64,000 nucleotides of DNA, from assembly GCF_016907755.1 (NCBI RefSeq), contig NZ_JAFBCN010000001.1:3348001-3412000 (forward strand), read 5' to 3'. The notes under the pieces are model-generated. The model had not been told where the DNA came from. It did no database searches and saw nothing but the letters and a program-made list of their open reading frames with translations. Positions 9,091-17,023 of this stretch are shown here, piece by piece (position 1 is the first letter of the stretch; each line of letters starts with the position of its first letter). This stretch comes from Cellulosimicrobium cellulans (lineage in GTDB: Bacteria > Actinomycetota > Actinomycetes > Actinomycetales > Cellulomonadaceae). The position numbers and the translations under genes are program-made.

Positions 9091-11250
9091 TCAGCGGCGC
9101 GAGCGCAGCGCGGCGTCGACGGCGGGGTCGCCGAGGTTGCCGAGCCACTCCAGCAGCGCCGGGTACGTGGACGGGTTCGCCGCCACCTGGGGACGCAGGT
9201 GCGGTGCGTCCTGGACGATCTGCGCGAGGACCTCGAGCGGCGTCCCCGGGTCGAGCGCCTGGGCGGCCGTGAATCCCGAGGCCTGGACGGGCTGCGCCGG
9301 CGGGGAGTACGACTGCTGCGGCTGCGCCGCGGGCTGCTGCCCGTACCCGGCGCCGTAGCCCTGCTGCGCCTGCTGGGGGTAGCCCTGCTGGCCGTGCTGC
9401 TGGCCGTACCCCTGCCCGTACCCCTGCGCGGGGTACCCGGGCTGCGCGGTCGGCTGCGGGCCGGTGCCCGGCTGCCCCTCCTGGTACGCCGGCATGACGG
9501 CGGTCGAGGGGCCCTGGTCGGGGTCCAGCCCGGGGCGTGCCGCGTACCCGCTGCGCTCGGGCTCGACCTGCTGGACCGGGAGGACCTCGGTCGCGTCGCC
9601 GCCCGCGGGCGCCCAGCGGTCCTGCCCGGGCTGCTGCGGGGCGACCGGTCCGGTGTGCGCGGTACCCGGGTAGGCGCCGGCGCCGTGCGGTGCCCCCGTG
9701 TAGGCGCCGGTCGGCGGCTGGGCCGCCACCGGCCCGGTCGGGGCGACGGGTGCCGGGCGGACCGGCTTGGGCGCGGGCGGCTGCCAGACGTACGCCTGCG
9801 CCGCCTCCCCGGCGGCAGCGGCAGGCACCGGACGGTGCTCGGCGAAGTACGCGCGCACCTCGCGCGGCACGGTCAGGGCGCCGACGACGAGCAGCGGGAG
9901 CCCGAAGGCGAGGAGCACGTGCTCGACGCCGCCGCCGAGCACGACCCGGTTCGACGTCACGACGAGCAGGACGATGCCCAGCAGTGCGACGACGCCGGCC
10001 CCGCCGAGCGCGAGCGGACGGCCCGACGTCGCGTCGCGGGCGAGCGAGCGGCGCGCGACGAACGCGACGGCCGCCGCGAGCACCCCCACCACGACGGCGA
10101 GCACGACGGGCACGCCCCGGGCGCCGTCGGCCAGCGTGAGCACGGCGCTCACGGCGACGTACCCCGCGACGACGAGCGCGAGGTCGAGGGCGTTGACGGC
10201 GACGCGCACCCACGTCGTCACGGGGTCGGCCGCGGTCATCGCGCGGTGCACGGCGGGTGCCGCGGCGATCGCCGCGAGCGCCGGGACGAGCACCAGCCCG
10301 AACCGGCCGCCGTGCGTGCTCTCGATCGTGACGAGACCGTTGTTGCCCGAACCGAGCACGAACGCCACCGCGAGGATGACGCCCAGCCCGACGAGCGTGA
10401 GGCGCGCCGCCTCGGAACGGCGCCACGTGCCGTACGTCGGCAGCCCGACGAGCGCGAGGACGAACAGCGCGGACACGAGCACGAGCAGGACGAAGAGCGC
10501 GCCGCCGAGGCGGGTCCCCGTGACGGTGAGGATGATCGTGAGCAGGACGGTCACCGCCAGGACGGCGGCCCCCACGAGGAGCGCCTGGAGCCAGCGGTTC
10601 GAGACCGCGCGGTCCTGGTCCTCGGGGCCCAGCTCGCTCTCGCGCGGCTGCGCCGCGAGGAGCGCGCCCGCGAGACCGAGCGCGGCCGCGGAGCCGACGC
10701 CGCCCCAGCCGTCGCCGAAGTCCCCGCCGCCGACGACGTCGACCACGAGGTAGACCCCCACGAGCAGCACGTACGGGGCGTTGGCGAGCAGGCGGACCGT
10801 GCGCGTCGTGTGCACGGTCCAGGTCGCGGGGAGCACCCCGGTGCGTGCCAGGTAGGGCAGCGCGAGGGTGAGCAGGGAGAGGATCGTCAGCAGGACGACC
10901 TCGATCTTGTCGGACGCGCGGCTCGCGACGTCCCACGGCAGCGCGAGGGACACGAGCAGCAGGAGCGCGGCGACGCCGTCGCGCACGTAGTCGCTCACGG
11001 GCATCCCGGCGAAAGGCGAGACCGGACCCGGTGCGGGGGCCGCAGCGGCTGGCTCGGCGGGAGCCTCGGCCCCCTCCGTGCCACCCGGTCCGCCGTCGTC
11101 CCCGGCGCCCGGCTCCGTGGGCACCCCGTCCGGTGCGCGCTCGGCCGAGGAGTCCCCGTCACCCACCGCGACGCCGTCGGGCGCCGTGGTCGGCCCGGTG
11201 CCCGCAGCGCTGGGCTGCGGGTCCTCGGCCGGCTCTGTCTGGTTGGTCAT
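9091..11250 (-). CDS. Polytopic membrane protein with C-terminal LRV domain
   Basis: A 719-residue protein in three parts. An acidic Gly/Ala/Pro-rich N-terminal region of about 75 residues is followed by ten or so transmembrane helices (roughly residues 90-420). A long Pro/Gly/Gln/Tyr-rich linker (PGYPAQGYGQGYGQQ-like repeats) leads to a short C-terminal domain, LDPGTPLEVLAQIVQDAPHLRPQVAANPSTYPALLEWL, that matches the variant leucine-rich repeat (LRV) module found in many actinobacterial proteins. Function is unknown. The ATG at 11250 is chosen over an in-frame upstream one because MTNQTEPAED begins the conserved low-complexity N-terminus. A good promoter lies upstream and a hairpin terminator downstream, so it is probably monocistronic. 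Confidence 0.75.
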   Translation of the reverse strand: MTNQTEPAEDPQPSAAGTGPTTAPDGVAVGDGDSSAERAPDGVPTEPGAGDDGGPGGTEGAEAPAEPAAAAPAPGPVSPFAGMPVSDYVRDGVAALLLLVSLALPWDVASRASDKIEVVLLTILSLLTLALPYLARTGVLPATWTVHTTRTVRLLANAPYVLLVGVYLVVDVVGGGDFGDGWGGVGSAAALGLAGALLAAQPRESELGPEDQDRAVSNRWLQALLVGAAVLAVTVLLTIILTVTGTRLGGALFVLLVLVSALFVLALVGLPTYGTWRRSEAARLTLVGLGVILAVAFVLGSGNNGLVTIESTHGGRFGLVLVPALAAIAAAPAVHRAMTAADPVTTWVRVAVNALDLALVVAGYVAVSAVLTLADGARGVPVVLAVVVGVLAAAVAFVARRSLARDATSGRPLALGGAGVVALLGIVLLVVTSNRVVLGGGVEHVLLAFGLPLLVVGALTVPREVRAYFAEHRPVPAAAAGEAAQAYVWQPPAPKPVRPAPVAPTGPVAAQPPTGAYTGAPHGAGAYPGTAHTGPVAPQQPGQDRWAPAGGDATEVLPVQQVEPERSGYAARPGLDPDQGPSTAVMPAYQEGQPGTGPQPTAQPGYPAQGYGQGYGQQHGQQGYPQQAQQGYGAGYGQQPAAQPQQSYSPPAQPVQASGFTAAQALDPGTPLEVLAQIVQDAPHLRPQVAANPSTYPALLEWLGNLGDPAVDAALRSRR

Positions 11251-11315
11251 CGTGCACTCCCTACGCTGTCGCGCCGTGCCGTACGCACGCACGCCGGCCC
11301 GACGGGCCCCGACCG

Positions 11316-11344
11316 TTTCTACCGGTTCACCCTGTGCGGCTCAA
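11316..11344 (-). promoter_or_regulatory. Sigma70-type promoter for the LRV membrane protein
   Basis: On the minus strand TTGAGC (11344-11339), a 17-nt spacer and TAGAAA (11321-11316) form a near-consensus -35/-10 pair about 65 nt upstream of the ATG at 11250. Confidence 0.5.
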
Positions 11345-11524
11345 GCGACCACGCGGGGCCGCACCTCACTCCGGCGCAGCCGGCGGCCGGGAAAGACCCG
11401 CGGCTGCTCGTGACCGAGCCTCGTCTCAATATGCGAGCGGCCCTGCTTATGTGTCGTGAACTGCGGGAGCGTGGTTCTCCTGAGGTCGCCAAGGACGGCG
11501 CCTCAACGCACCAGGAGGATCACT

Positions 11525-11908
11525 GTGTCGAAGCAGGGGAAGCTGAAGAAGACGTTGGTGAGCATCGGGACTGCGGGCGCTCTCGCGCTAGGAGGCATGG
11601 TGGCCCTCGGGCCGTCGGCGACGGCCGCGACGGGAACGATCACGGTCAGCGCGAGCACTGCCACGTGCCAGTACACGGCGCTCAAGCCGAGCCGTGGGGC
11701 GACCGCGCGGAACGGCAGCTGCTACCGCGTCTCCGTTCGGGTGCAGTACCACTCGGCTGGCGGGACCGCGTACTGGACGAACCGAGCGGCCACGACGAGC
11801 AACGTCACCGTGTACGCGCCGAGCGGGACGACGTACGCATCGGGCAGGACGGGTGGATCCATCATGTCCGGAAGCGCCGAGCTGGGCTTCTACGAGCAGA
11901 CGGTGTAG
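11525..11908 (+). CDS. Small secreted two-cysteine protein of an exporter cassette
   Basis: A 127-residue secreted protein not recognised as a known family. The N-terminus is a clear Sec signal (basic MSKQGKLKK, hydrophobic core, cleavage near SATAA at about residue 35), leaving a mature protein of about 92 residues. This part is rich in Thr, Ser, Tyr and Gly, with only two cysteines (48 and 66), likely one disulfide, and ends EQTV. GTG at 11525 follows AGGAGG by 6 nt; the open frame continues upstream but without a signal sequence. It is followed by a strong hairpin and then lipoprotein, adaptor, ATPase and permease genes. That order resembles bacteriocin loci of the lactococcin-972 type, but the characteristic Lcn972 residues are absent, so a toxin role is inference only. 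Confidence 0.6.
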   Translation: MSKQGKLKKTLVSIGTAGALALGGMVALGPSATAATGTITVSASTATCQYTALKPSRGATARNGSCYRVSVRVQYHSAGGTAYWTNRAATTSNVTVYAPSGTTYASGRTGGSIMSGSAELGFYEQTV

Positions 11909-11926
11909 TGCGCCGCACGCGCCGGC

Positions 11927-11973
11927 GCTCCGGTGGTCGGGCCACACCGTGGTCGGGCCCCGACCACCGGAGC
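11927..11973 (+). terminator. Intra-cassette hairpin after the small secreted protein gene
   Basis: GCTCCGGTGGTCGGG (11927-11941) pairs perfectly with CCCGACCACCGGAGC (11959-11973), a 15-bp stem starting 18 nt after the stop. A second copy of GTGGTCGGG (11949-11957) in the loop could compete for the right arm. As a partial terminator it would allow the first gene to be expressed far above the genes behind it. Confidence 0.6.
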
Positions 11974-12009
11974 AGTACGTCTGGTTTCAGGATGCACGGG
12001 GGTTCAGGG

Positions 12010-12588
12010 ATGAAGCGGTGTGCACGTGTCGTCGTCGCAGGCATCGTGGTGGTCCTCGCGGGGTGTGCTCCCGCGGAGTCCCCGGCGCCGGGGGTGGCGG
12101 ACCGGTGGCGTACGGAGATCGACGCGCTCCTCACGAGTGACCTCAGCGAGCTGGAGCGCCAAGTCCTGGCCGACTACGAGATCACCGACGCGGAGCTGGC
12201 TGAAGCACAGGACGCGTACGCGCGATGCATGTCCGATCGCGGCCTGGAGGCGGACTTCGGCGACGGCGACGGCGACGTGTTCGCCTACGGCGCGACGCCG
12301 GAGTCCCAGGACACGTTCCGCAACGCCTCGGACGACCCCGACGCCGCGTTCGAGCAGATCCCCGTGATCGCCGACGAGTGCGCGGACGGGACGATCTGGG
12401 ACATCGGGCTCTACTACCACGAGATGCGGAGCAACCCCGAGGGCAAGACGCTGCTGGAGCTGTGGCGCGAGTGCCTGGACCCCGCAGATGTCGACGAGGT
12501 TCGTGACCTCACGGACCAAGAGCTGCAGGAGCTCATCGACGACGAGTCCTTCGTGCCTTCGGCCGAGGTCAGCGCGTGCCTCTCGTGA
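12010..12588 (+). CDS. Lipoprotein of the exporter cassette
   Basis: A 192-residue predicted lipoprotein: basic start, hydrophobic core and lipobox VLAGC (Cys19). The mature part is acidic and mostly helical, with four further cysteines (in YARCMSDRG, IADECADG, RECLDP and at the C-terminus SACLS). The Y-x-x-C-M-x-x-x-G pattern recurs in many uncharacterised actinobacterial exported proteins. It lies between the small secreted protein and the adaptor/ABC genes. A role as immunity protein or as surface partner of the exporter would fit but is not shown. The ribosome-binding site is weak. Confidence 0.6.
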   Translation: MKRCARVVVAGIVVVLAGCAPAESPAPGVADRWRTEIDALLTSDLSELERQVLADYEITDAELAEAQDAYARCMSDRGLEADFGDGDGDVFAYGATPESQDTFRNASDDPDAAFEQIPVIADECADGTIWDIGLYYHEMRSNPEGKTLLELWRECLDPADVDEVRDLTDQELQELIDDESFVPSAEVSACLS

Positions 12589-12622
12589 CCCTCGGACGGC
12601 TCGGACGGGAGACCGAGGAGCC

Positions 12623-13687
12623 GTGACCCGGCGAGCCGCCGACAAGCACGGCCGGACGGCATGGGCCACGTCCACCCTCGCCGCACTGGTGCTGGTTGCC
12701 ACCGGGGTGATCGCCGGTGTCCTCCTCGTGCCCGAGAGCACGCCTGCCTCTCTGCTCCCGCCCGCCACGGCCGAGGCGTCCCTGCCTGTCACGACGCAGG
12801 AGCTCGACGACGCGCGACAGGTCGCCGTCACCGCCCGGCTGACCGAGGAGACGACGCTGATGCTCGGCGACTCCGGGCGGCTGCGGCGCAGCGTGTGCAA
12901 GCCTGGCGCGACGATCACGTCGGGAAGCTCTCCCGCGACGGTCGACGACCGCCCCGTTCTCGCGCTGGCCACCGACGTCCCGCTGTGGCGCGACCTCGCG
13001 CCGGAGATGACGGGCGACGACGTCGCGAGCCTCCAGCGCGAACTGGCCCGGCTGGGGTTCGAGGTCAGGCCCGACGGCGAGTACGGCGCGGCGACGAAGG
13101 CCGCCGTGACTGCGCTGCAGAAGGACGCTCTCGACCTCGCGAGAGCGCCTGGCACGCTCGCCGTGGCCTCGGTGCTGTGGCTGCCCGCACCCTCGGTCAC
13201 CGTCACCGCCTGCGCAGTTCAGGTCGGCGGATCCGTCGGCGACACCGAGCTGGCGACCGTCGCCGGCACCCTCGAGTCGCTGCGCATCACCACCGTGCCG
13301 CAGGACGCCGTCGCGGGCGACCGCATCGTCCGCCTGCCGGGCTCCGAGGTCACCGCCCCGGTCGGCGGCGACGGGGCGATCACGGACCGCGCGTTCCTCG
13401 ACGCCGTGCGCGACACTCCGGCGTTTCGCTTCTCGCAGAGCGAGGAGTCCACCGAGCCCCTGAGTCTCGACTACCTGCTGGCGACGCCGCTCGAGGTCTC
13501 TGCGGTGCCGCCCGGGTCCTTGTACGCGCTGTCGGACGGGACGGGCTGCGTCGTCGCCGACGGGACGCCGCGAACGGTGAGCGTCGTGTCCTCCTCGCTC
13601 GGCCAGACCTTCGTCACCTTCGACGACGGAAGCGCGCCCGCCCGCGTGGCGCTCACGCCTCCGACCGACGATCGGGACTGCGGGTGA
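12623..13687 (+). CDS. Peptidoglycan-binding adaptor (membrane-fusion-like) protein
   Basis: A 354-residue protein anchored by one N-terminal membrane helix (about residues 13-36). A barrel-sandwich-like segment (GRLRRSVCKPGATITSGSS, then PVLALATDVPLWRDL) is followed by a PG_binding_1 domain (about 131-168, MTGDDVASLQRELARLGFEV, then DGEYGAATKAAV) and further beta-rich domains. Proteins of this layout act as adaptors between MacB-like ABC exporters and the cell wall in Gram-positive bacteria. GTG at 12623 follows GAGGAG. The stop overlaps the ATPase start as GTGA, so the three export genes are probably made together. Confidence 0.75.
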   Translation: MTRRAADKHGRTAWATSTLAALVLVATGVIAGVLLVPESTPASLLPPATAEASLPVTTQELDDARQVAVTARLTEETTLMLGDSGRLRRSVCKPGATITSGSSPATVDDRPVLALATDVPLWRDLAPEMTGDDVASLQRELARLGFEVRPDGEYGAATKAAVTALQKDALDLARAPGTLAVASVLWLPAPSVTVTACAVQVGGSVGDTELATVAGTLESLRITTVPQDAVAGDRIVRLPGSEVTAPVGGDGAITDRAFLDAVRDTPAFRFSQSEESTEPLSLDYLLATPLEVSAVPPGSLYALSDGTGCVVADGTPRTVSVVSSSLGQTFVTFDDGSAPARVALTPPTDDRDCG

Positions 13688-14307
13688 CCGGAACGCTCCG
13701 CGCGCGAGGCCTCGCGCACGCGTTCCCGGGTGCGGGCGAGCTGTTCTCCGGGCTGGACCTGGACCTGGTCCCAGGCGAGGTGGTGGCGCTGGTCGGACCG
13801 TCGGGATCGGGCAAGTCGACGCTGCTCAGCATCCTGGCAGGCTGGGTGGCTCCCACCGCGGGGACCGTGGAGCGGACCAGGATCGAGCACACCGGCTGGG
13901 TCTTCCAGAACCCCCACGGAGTGCCGCGACGCGCCGCGCTGGACCATGTGGTCCTGCCGCTGCTCGCGCGCGGGCTCCGGCGCCCGGAGGCGGAGAACGA
14001 GGCGATGACGATCCTCGACCAGTTCCACCTCGCCCCCGTCGCGGATCGACCGTTCCGGGCGTTGTCGGGCGGGGAGGCGCAGCGGCTGATGCTCGCGCGA
14101 GCGGTCGCGCTCGCCCCGGACCTGCTGCTCGTCGACGAGCCGACGGCCCAGCTCGACCTGCACACCGCCAGCACGGTGAACGCCGTCCTCGCCGGCGTCG
14201 CGCAACAGCACTCGATCGTCGTGGTCGCCACGCACGACCCGCACACGCGGGACGCGTGCACGCGAGTGGTCGACCTCGCCGACGCTCAGGCGGAGCCCGT
14301 CTCGTGA
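13684..14307 (+). CDS. ABC transporter ATP-binding protein (MacB/LolD type)
   Basis: A compact 207-residue ATPase. Walker A is GPSGSGKST (about residues 39-47), the Q-loop lies in VFQNPHG, the signature is LSGGEAQRLMLARA, Walker B is LLLVDEP and the switch His is in ATHDPH. The sequence is of the LolD/MacB class, which works with FtsX-like permeases to move substrates out of the membrane or across it mechanically. GTGA overlaps link it to the adaptor and to the permease. Export of, or immunity against, the small secreted protein is the simplest contextual role. Confidence 0.85.
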   Translation: MTGTLRARGLAHAFPGAGELFSGLDLDLVPGEVVALVGPSGSGKSTLLSILAGWVAPTAGTVERTRIEHTGWVFQNPHGVPRRAALDHVVLPLLARGLRRPEAENEAMTILDQFHLAPVADRPFRALSGGEAQRLMLARAVALAPDLLLVDEPTAQLDLHTASTVNAVLAGVAQQHSIVVVATHDPHTRDACTRVVDLADAQAEPVS

Positions 14308-15374
14308 TACGGCCGACGGCGACGGCGTCGGAGGCCTGGCGCAACCTTCGCTCGGGCACGTCACGCGCTCTGCTGCTCACCCTCGCGTTCGCCGTGCTGG
14401 TAGGGACCCTCGCGGCGGTCGACACCCGCGCGGTCGTGGAGGTGCTGCGCGGGGCCGCAGACTTCCGGGCAGCGGGAGCCGCGGTCCAGACGCTCCAGGC
14501 CGCGGGGCGAGTCAGCGGGAGCCAGTGTGACGCCCTCGGGGACGTCGCCGGTGTCCGGGTCGGCGCCTTCCGCGGGGGCGAGCCGCTGCGGGCGCTCAAC
14601 CTGCCCTCCTCACGGCTCGGCGTCTTCGAGGTGACGCCGGGGCTGCTCGACGTCCTCACCGGGACGACCTCTGCCACCCGCTCGAGCGGGGTCTGGCTGT
14701 CGGCCGACCTCGCCGAGGCCCTCGGCGCGGCGACGGGTGACCGGCTCGCGACGTCGTCGGGCACCGCGACCGTGGCGGGCGTGTACTCCTACCCCGACGA
14801 CGGGCGCGACCGTGCGCTCGCGTACGCCGTGCTGGCACCGGTTCCCGCGACGGGGACGTTCGACGCTTGCTGGGCCGAGATCTGGCCCACCGATGCTGGC
14901 TCGGCTGCCCTGTTGCACATGGCTCTGCTGCCCGGGACGGACCTCGCCGAGGTGACGCGAGACCAGCTGAACACGCGGTGGGGCACGGACCACGACGCCC
15001 GCGACCTGCTCGCCCACAGGGTGACACGGCACGCACCCGTCGCGGCCGTGGTCGCCGGGTTCGTGCTCGGGCTCGCCTCGGTGCTCGTGCGACGGCTGGA
15101 GCTGTCGGCGGCGCTGCACGCGCGGGTGCCCAAGGCCGCCCTCTCGTGGCAGGTGCTCCTGGAGACCCTCGCCTGGGTGTTCGCCGGCGCGCTGATCGCG
15201 GGCGCGTGCCTGCTCTGGCTCGCGAGGTGGGGAAATCCCGACCCTGGGCCCGAGACGTGGTGGGTGGGGCTGCGAGTGGTCGCTGCGGGTGCCGCCGCCA
15301 CGACCATCGGTGCCCTGCTGGGGATGCTCGTGACCCGTGAGCGCCACCTGTTCCGCTACTTCAAGGACCGCTGA
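14304..15374 (+). CDS. FtsX-like ABC permease (MacB type)
   Basis: A 356-residue permease with the MacB topology: one N-terminal transmembrane helix (about residues 20-42), a large extracytoplasmic domain (about 43-240) and three C-terminal helices (about 245-350) ending in a basic tail. The sequence matches the FtsX/MacB permease pattern by layout more than by motifs. The GTG start overlaps the ATPase stop. It is the last gene of the cassette; its stop is only 8 bp from the stop of the convergent propeller gene. Confidence 0.75.
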   Translation: MIRPTATASEAWRNLRSGTSRALLLTLAFAVLVGTLAAVDTRAVVEVLRGAADFRAAGAAVQTLQAAGRVSGSQCDALGDVAGVRVGAFRGGEPLRALNLPSSRLGVFEVTPGLLDVLTGTTSATRSSGVWLSADLAEALGAATGDRLATSSGTATVAGVYSYPDDGRDRALAYAVLAPVPATGTFDACWAEIWPTDAGSAALLHMALLPGTDLAEVTRDQLNTRWGTDHDARDLLAHRVTRHAPVAAVVAGFVLGLASVLVRRLELSAALHARVPKAALSWQVLLETLAWVFAGALIAGACLLWLARWGNPDPGPETWWVGLRVVAAGAAATTIGALLGMLVTRERHLFRYFKDR

Positions 15375-15382
15375 AGAGCCGC

Positions 15383-16978
15383 TCAGGACACGGCCGTCAG
15401 CCGGTCGGCGCCGAGCAGGAAGAGCCGGCCCTCGACGGCGACCACGTGGTACGTGTCCTCGGGCAGGGCCCAGCGCCACTCGACGGCCCCGTCGTCGAGC
15501 GCGAGCGACACGAGCCCCTGCCCCTCGCGACCGCGCTCGGTCACGAAGAGCGACCGTCCGTCCGTGAGCACCGGCCAGGGCCCGCTGTCGTCGATGTTCA
15601 CGGCCCAGGCCTCCTCGCCGGTGCGCGCGTCGACGCTGCGGTAGGACGAGTCGGTCTGGACGACGACGCGCCCGTCGACGCGCGCCACGGCCCGCAGGCC
15701 GGTCCCCGGGAGGGACCAGAGCTCCGAGCCGGTCGCGGCGTCGACCCCCACGATGCTCCCGAACGTGTTGGTGACGATCACGCCCGGAGCGGAGCCGTCC
15801 GAGAGGGGAGCCTCGAGGACGCGGCCCTTGATCCGGAAGGCCGGCTCGCCCTCGGCCGTGAACACGGTCGCCGTGCCGCGCCCGTACTCGTTCCCCACGT
15901 AGCGCCCGTCCTGCAGGCGGACGATCGTCCACACGTCGTCCTCGACGAGCGAGCGGCCGTCCTCGGTGAGCGCCGCGGCGACGCCCGGGGCCAGGACGTC
16001 CACCACTCCGCGGCGGACGTCGAGCACGACGTCGCCCCCGCGCCCGAGCCCGTCGTGCTCGAGGGACAGGTCCCAGCGCACCTCTCCGGTCGCCGCGTCC
16101 TCGCGCACGACCGCGACCTCGCCGCCCCGCCACCACGCGCGCACGACGTCGGTGGCACCGACCGGCACGACCGACAGCCGGCCCGCGGTCTCGACCGTCC
16201 GGTCCCCGACGACCTCGCCCGTCCCGGACCGGACGGTGACGAGCCGGGCGACCTGCTCGCGCCACCCCGACGGCACGACGCACACGACCACCTCGCGGGC
16301 GGGCTCCCCCTGGGACGGCAGGCACGTGGTCCGGTCGCCGAGGCGCTCGGACCGCCAGAGCACCGAGCCGTCGTCGACCGAGTACGCCGTGAGGCCGCCG
16401 TCGACCGTGACGACGGCGCCCAGCGCCGGGACGACCTCGGAGCCCGGCACGACCGGGACGGACCACCGCGGCTCGGGCGGCTCCTCGAGGGGGCGCAGCC
16501 CGCCCGCGAGCGCGGTGACGTCGACGGGCCGCGCGTCCTCCATCGAGGCCGTGAAGGCGACCGAGCCCGCGAACGCGGCAGCGACCGCGACGGCGACCCA
16601 CGGGACGGGGTGCGCGTACCAGGCGCGCCGCGGGACGTCCGTGCCGCCGCTCCCCCGGGACGGTCCACGGTCGCGCGCGGCTCGGGTGGATCCTGTCGCG
16701 GGGTTCGAGGGTCGCGGCCCGCTCCCGGCGCTCCGGGGGTGCAGGCCACGCCGGTCGCCCGGGGTGCCCGGGGCCGTCCGCCCGGACCGGTCCCCGTCGC
16801 GCCCGGCGTCCGGCTCGCCGTCGAACACGGCGTCGAAGCGGTCGTCGGTGCGCAGCTCGGGGGGCAGGAGCTCGAAGCTGACGAAGCTCGCCGGTGCGCT
16901 GGCGCCGTCCGTCGTCGGCTCGCGGGTGACGTGCCCGGCACGAGCCGCCCGGTCCTGCGCGAGCCGACGGCGCCTCAC
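15383..16978 (-). CDS. Membrane-anchored PQQ-type beta-propeller protein
   Basis: A 531-residue protein with an N-terminal cytoplasmic tail of about 120 residues rich in Arg, Gly and Asp, one membrane helix (about 126-147) and an extracellular beta-propeller. Repeated blades have the PQQ/WD-like pattern in which a Trp follows a Gly-containing turn: DGSVLWRSE, TGEVRWDLS, TGSELWSLPG, TGEEAWAVN, DGAVEWRW. No catalytic or cofactor-binding set is recognisable, so it may be a scaffold like BamB or an orphan sensor. GTG at 16978 has only a weak ribosome-binding site. Confidence 0.7.
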   Translation of the reverse strand: MRRRRLAQDRAARAGHVTREPTTDGASAPASFVSFELLPPELRTDDRFDAVFDGEPDAGRDGDRSGRTAPGTPGDRRGLHPRSAGSGPRPSNPATGSTRAARDRGPSRGSGGTDVPRRAWYAHPVPWVAVAVAAAFAGSVAFTASMEDARPVDVTALAGGLRPLEEPPEPRWSVPVVPGSEVVPALGAVVTVDGGLTAYSVDDGSVLWRSERLGDRTTCLPSQGEPAREVVVCVVPSGWREQVARLVTVRSGTGEVVGDRTVETAGRLSVVPVGATDVVRAWWRGGEVAVVREDAATGEVRWDLSLEHDGLGRGGDVVLDVRRGVVDVLAPGVAAALTEDGRSLVEDDVWTIVRLQDGRYVGNEYGRGTATVFTAEGEPAFRIKGRVLEAPLSDGSAPGVIVTNTFGSIVGVDAATGSELWSLPGTGLRAVARVDGRVVVQTDSSYRSVDARTGEEAWAVNIDDSGPWPVLTDGRSLFVTERGREGQGLVSLALDDGAVEWRWALPEDTYHVVAVEGRLFLLGADRLTAVS

Positions 16979-17023
16979 CTGTCCACGATACGCACGCGGT
17001 GGCGCCCGCGCGCGGGCGAGCGG

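Noticed and set aside
11525-11908. Assignment of the small secreted protein to the lactococcin-972 family
   Set aside because: The gene context is similar, but the typical W-x-H-G / Y-S-N-Y / A-G-x-W-A pattern is missing.
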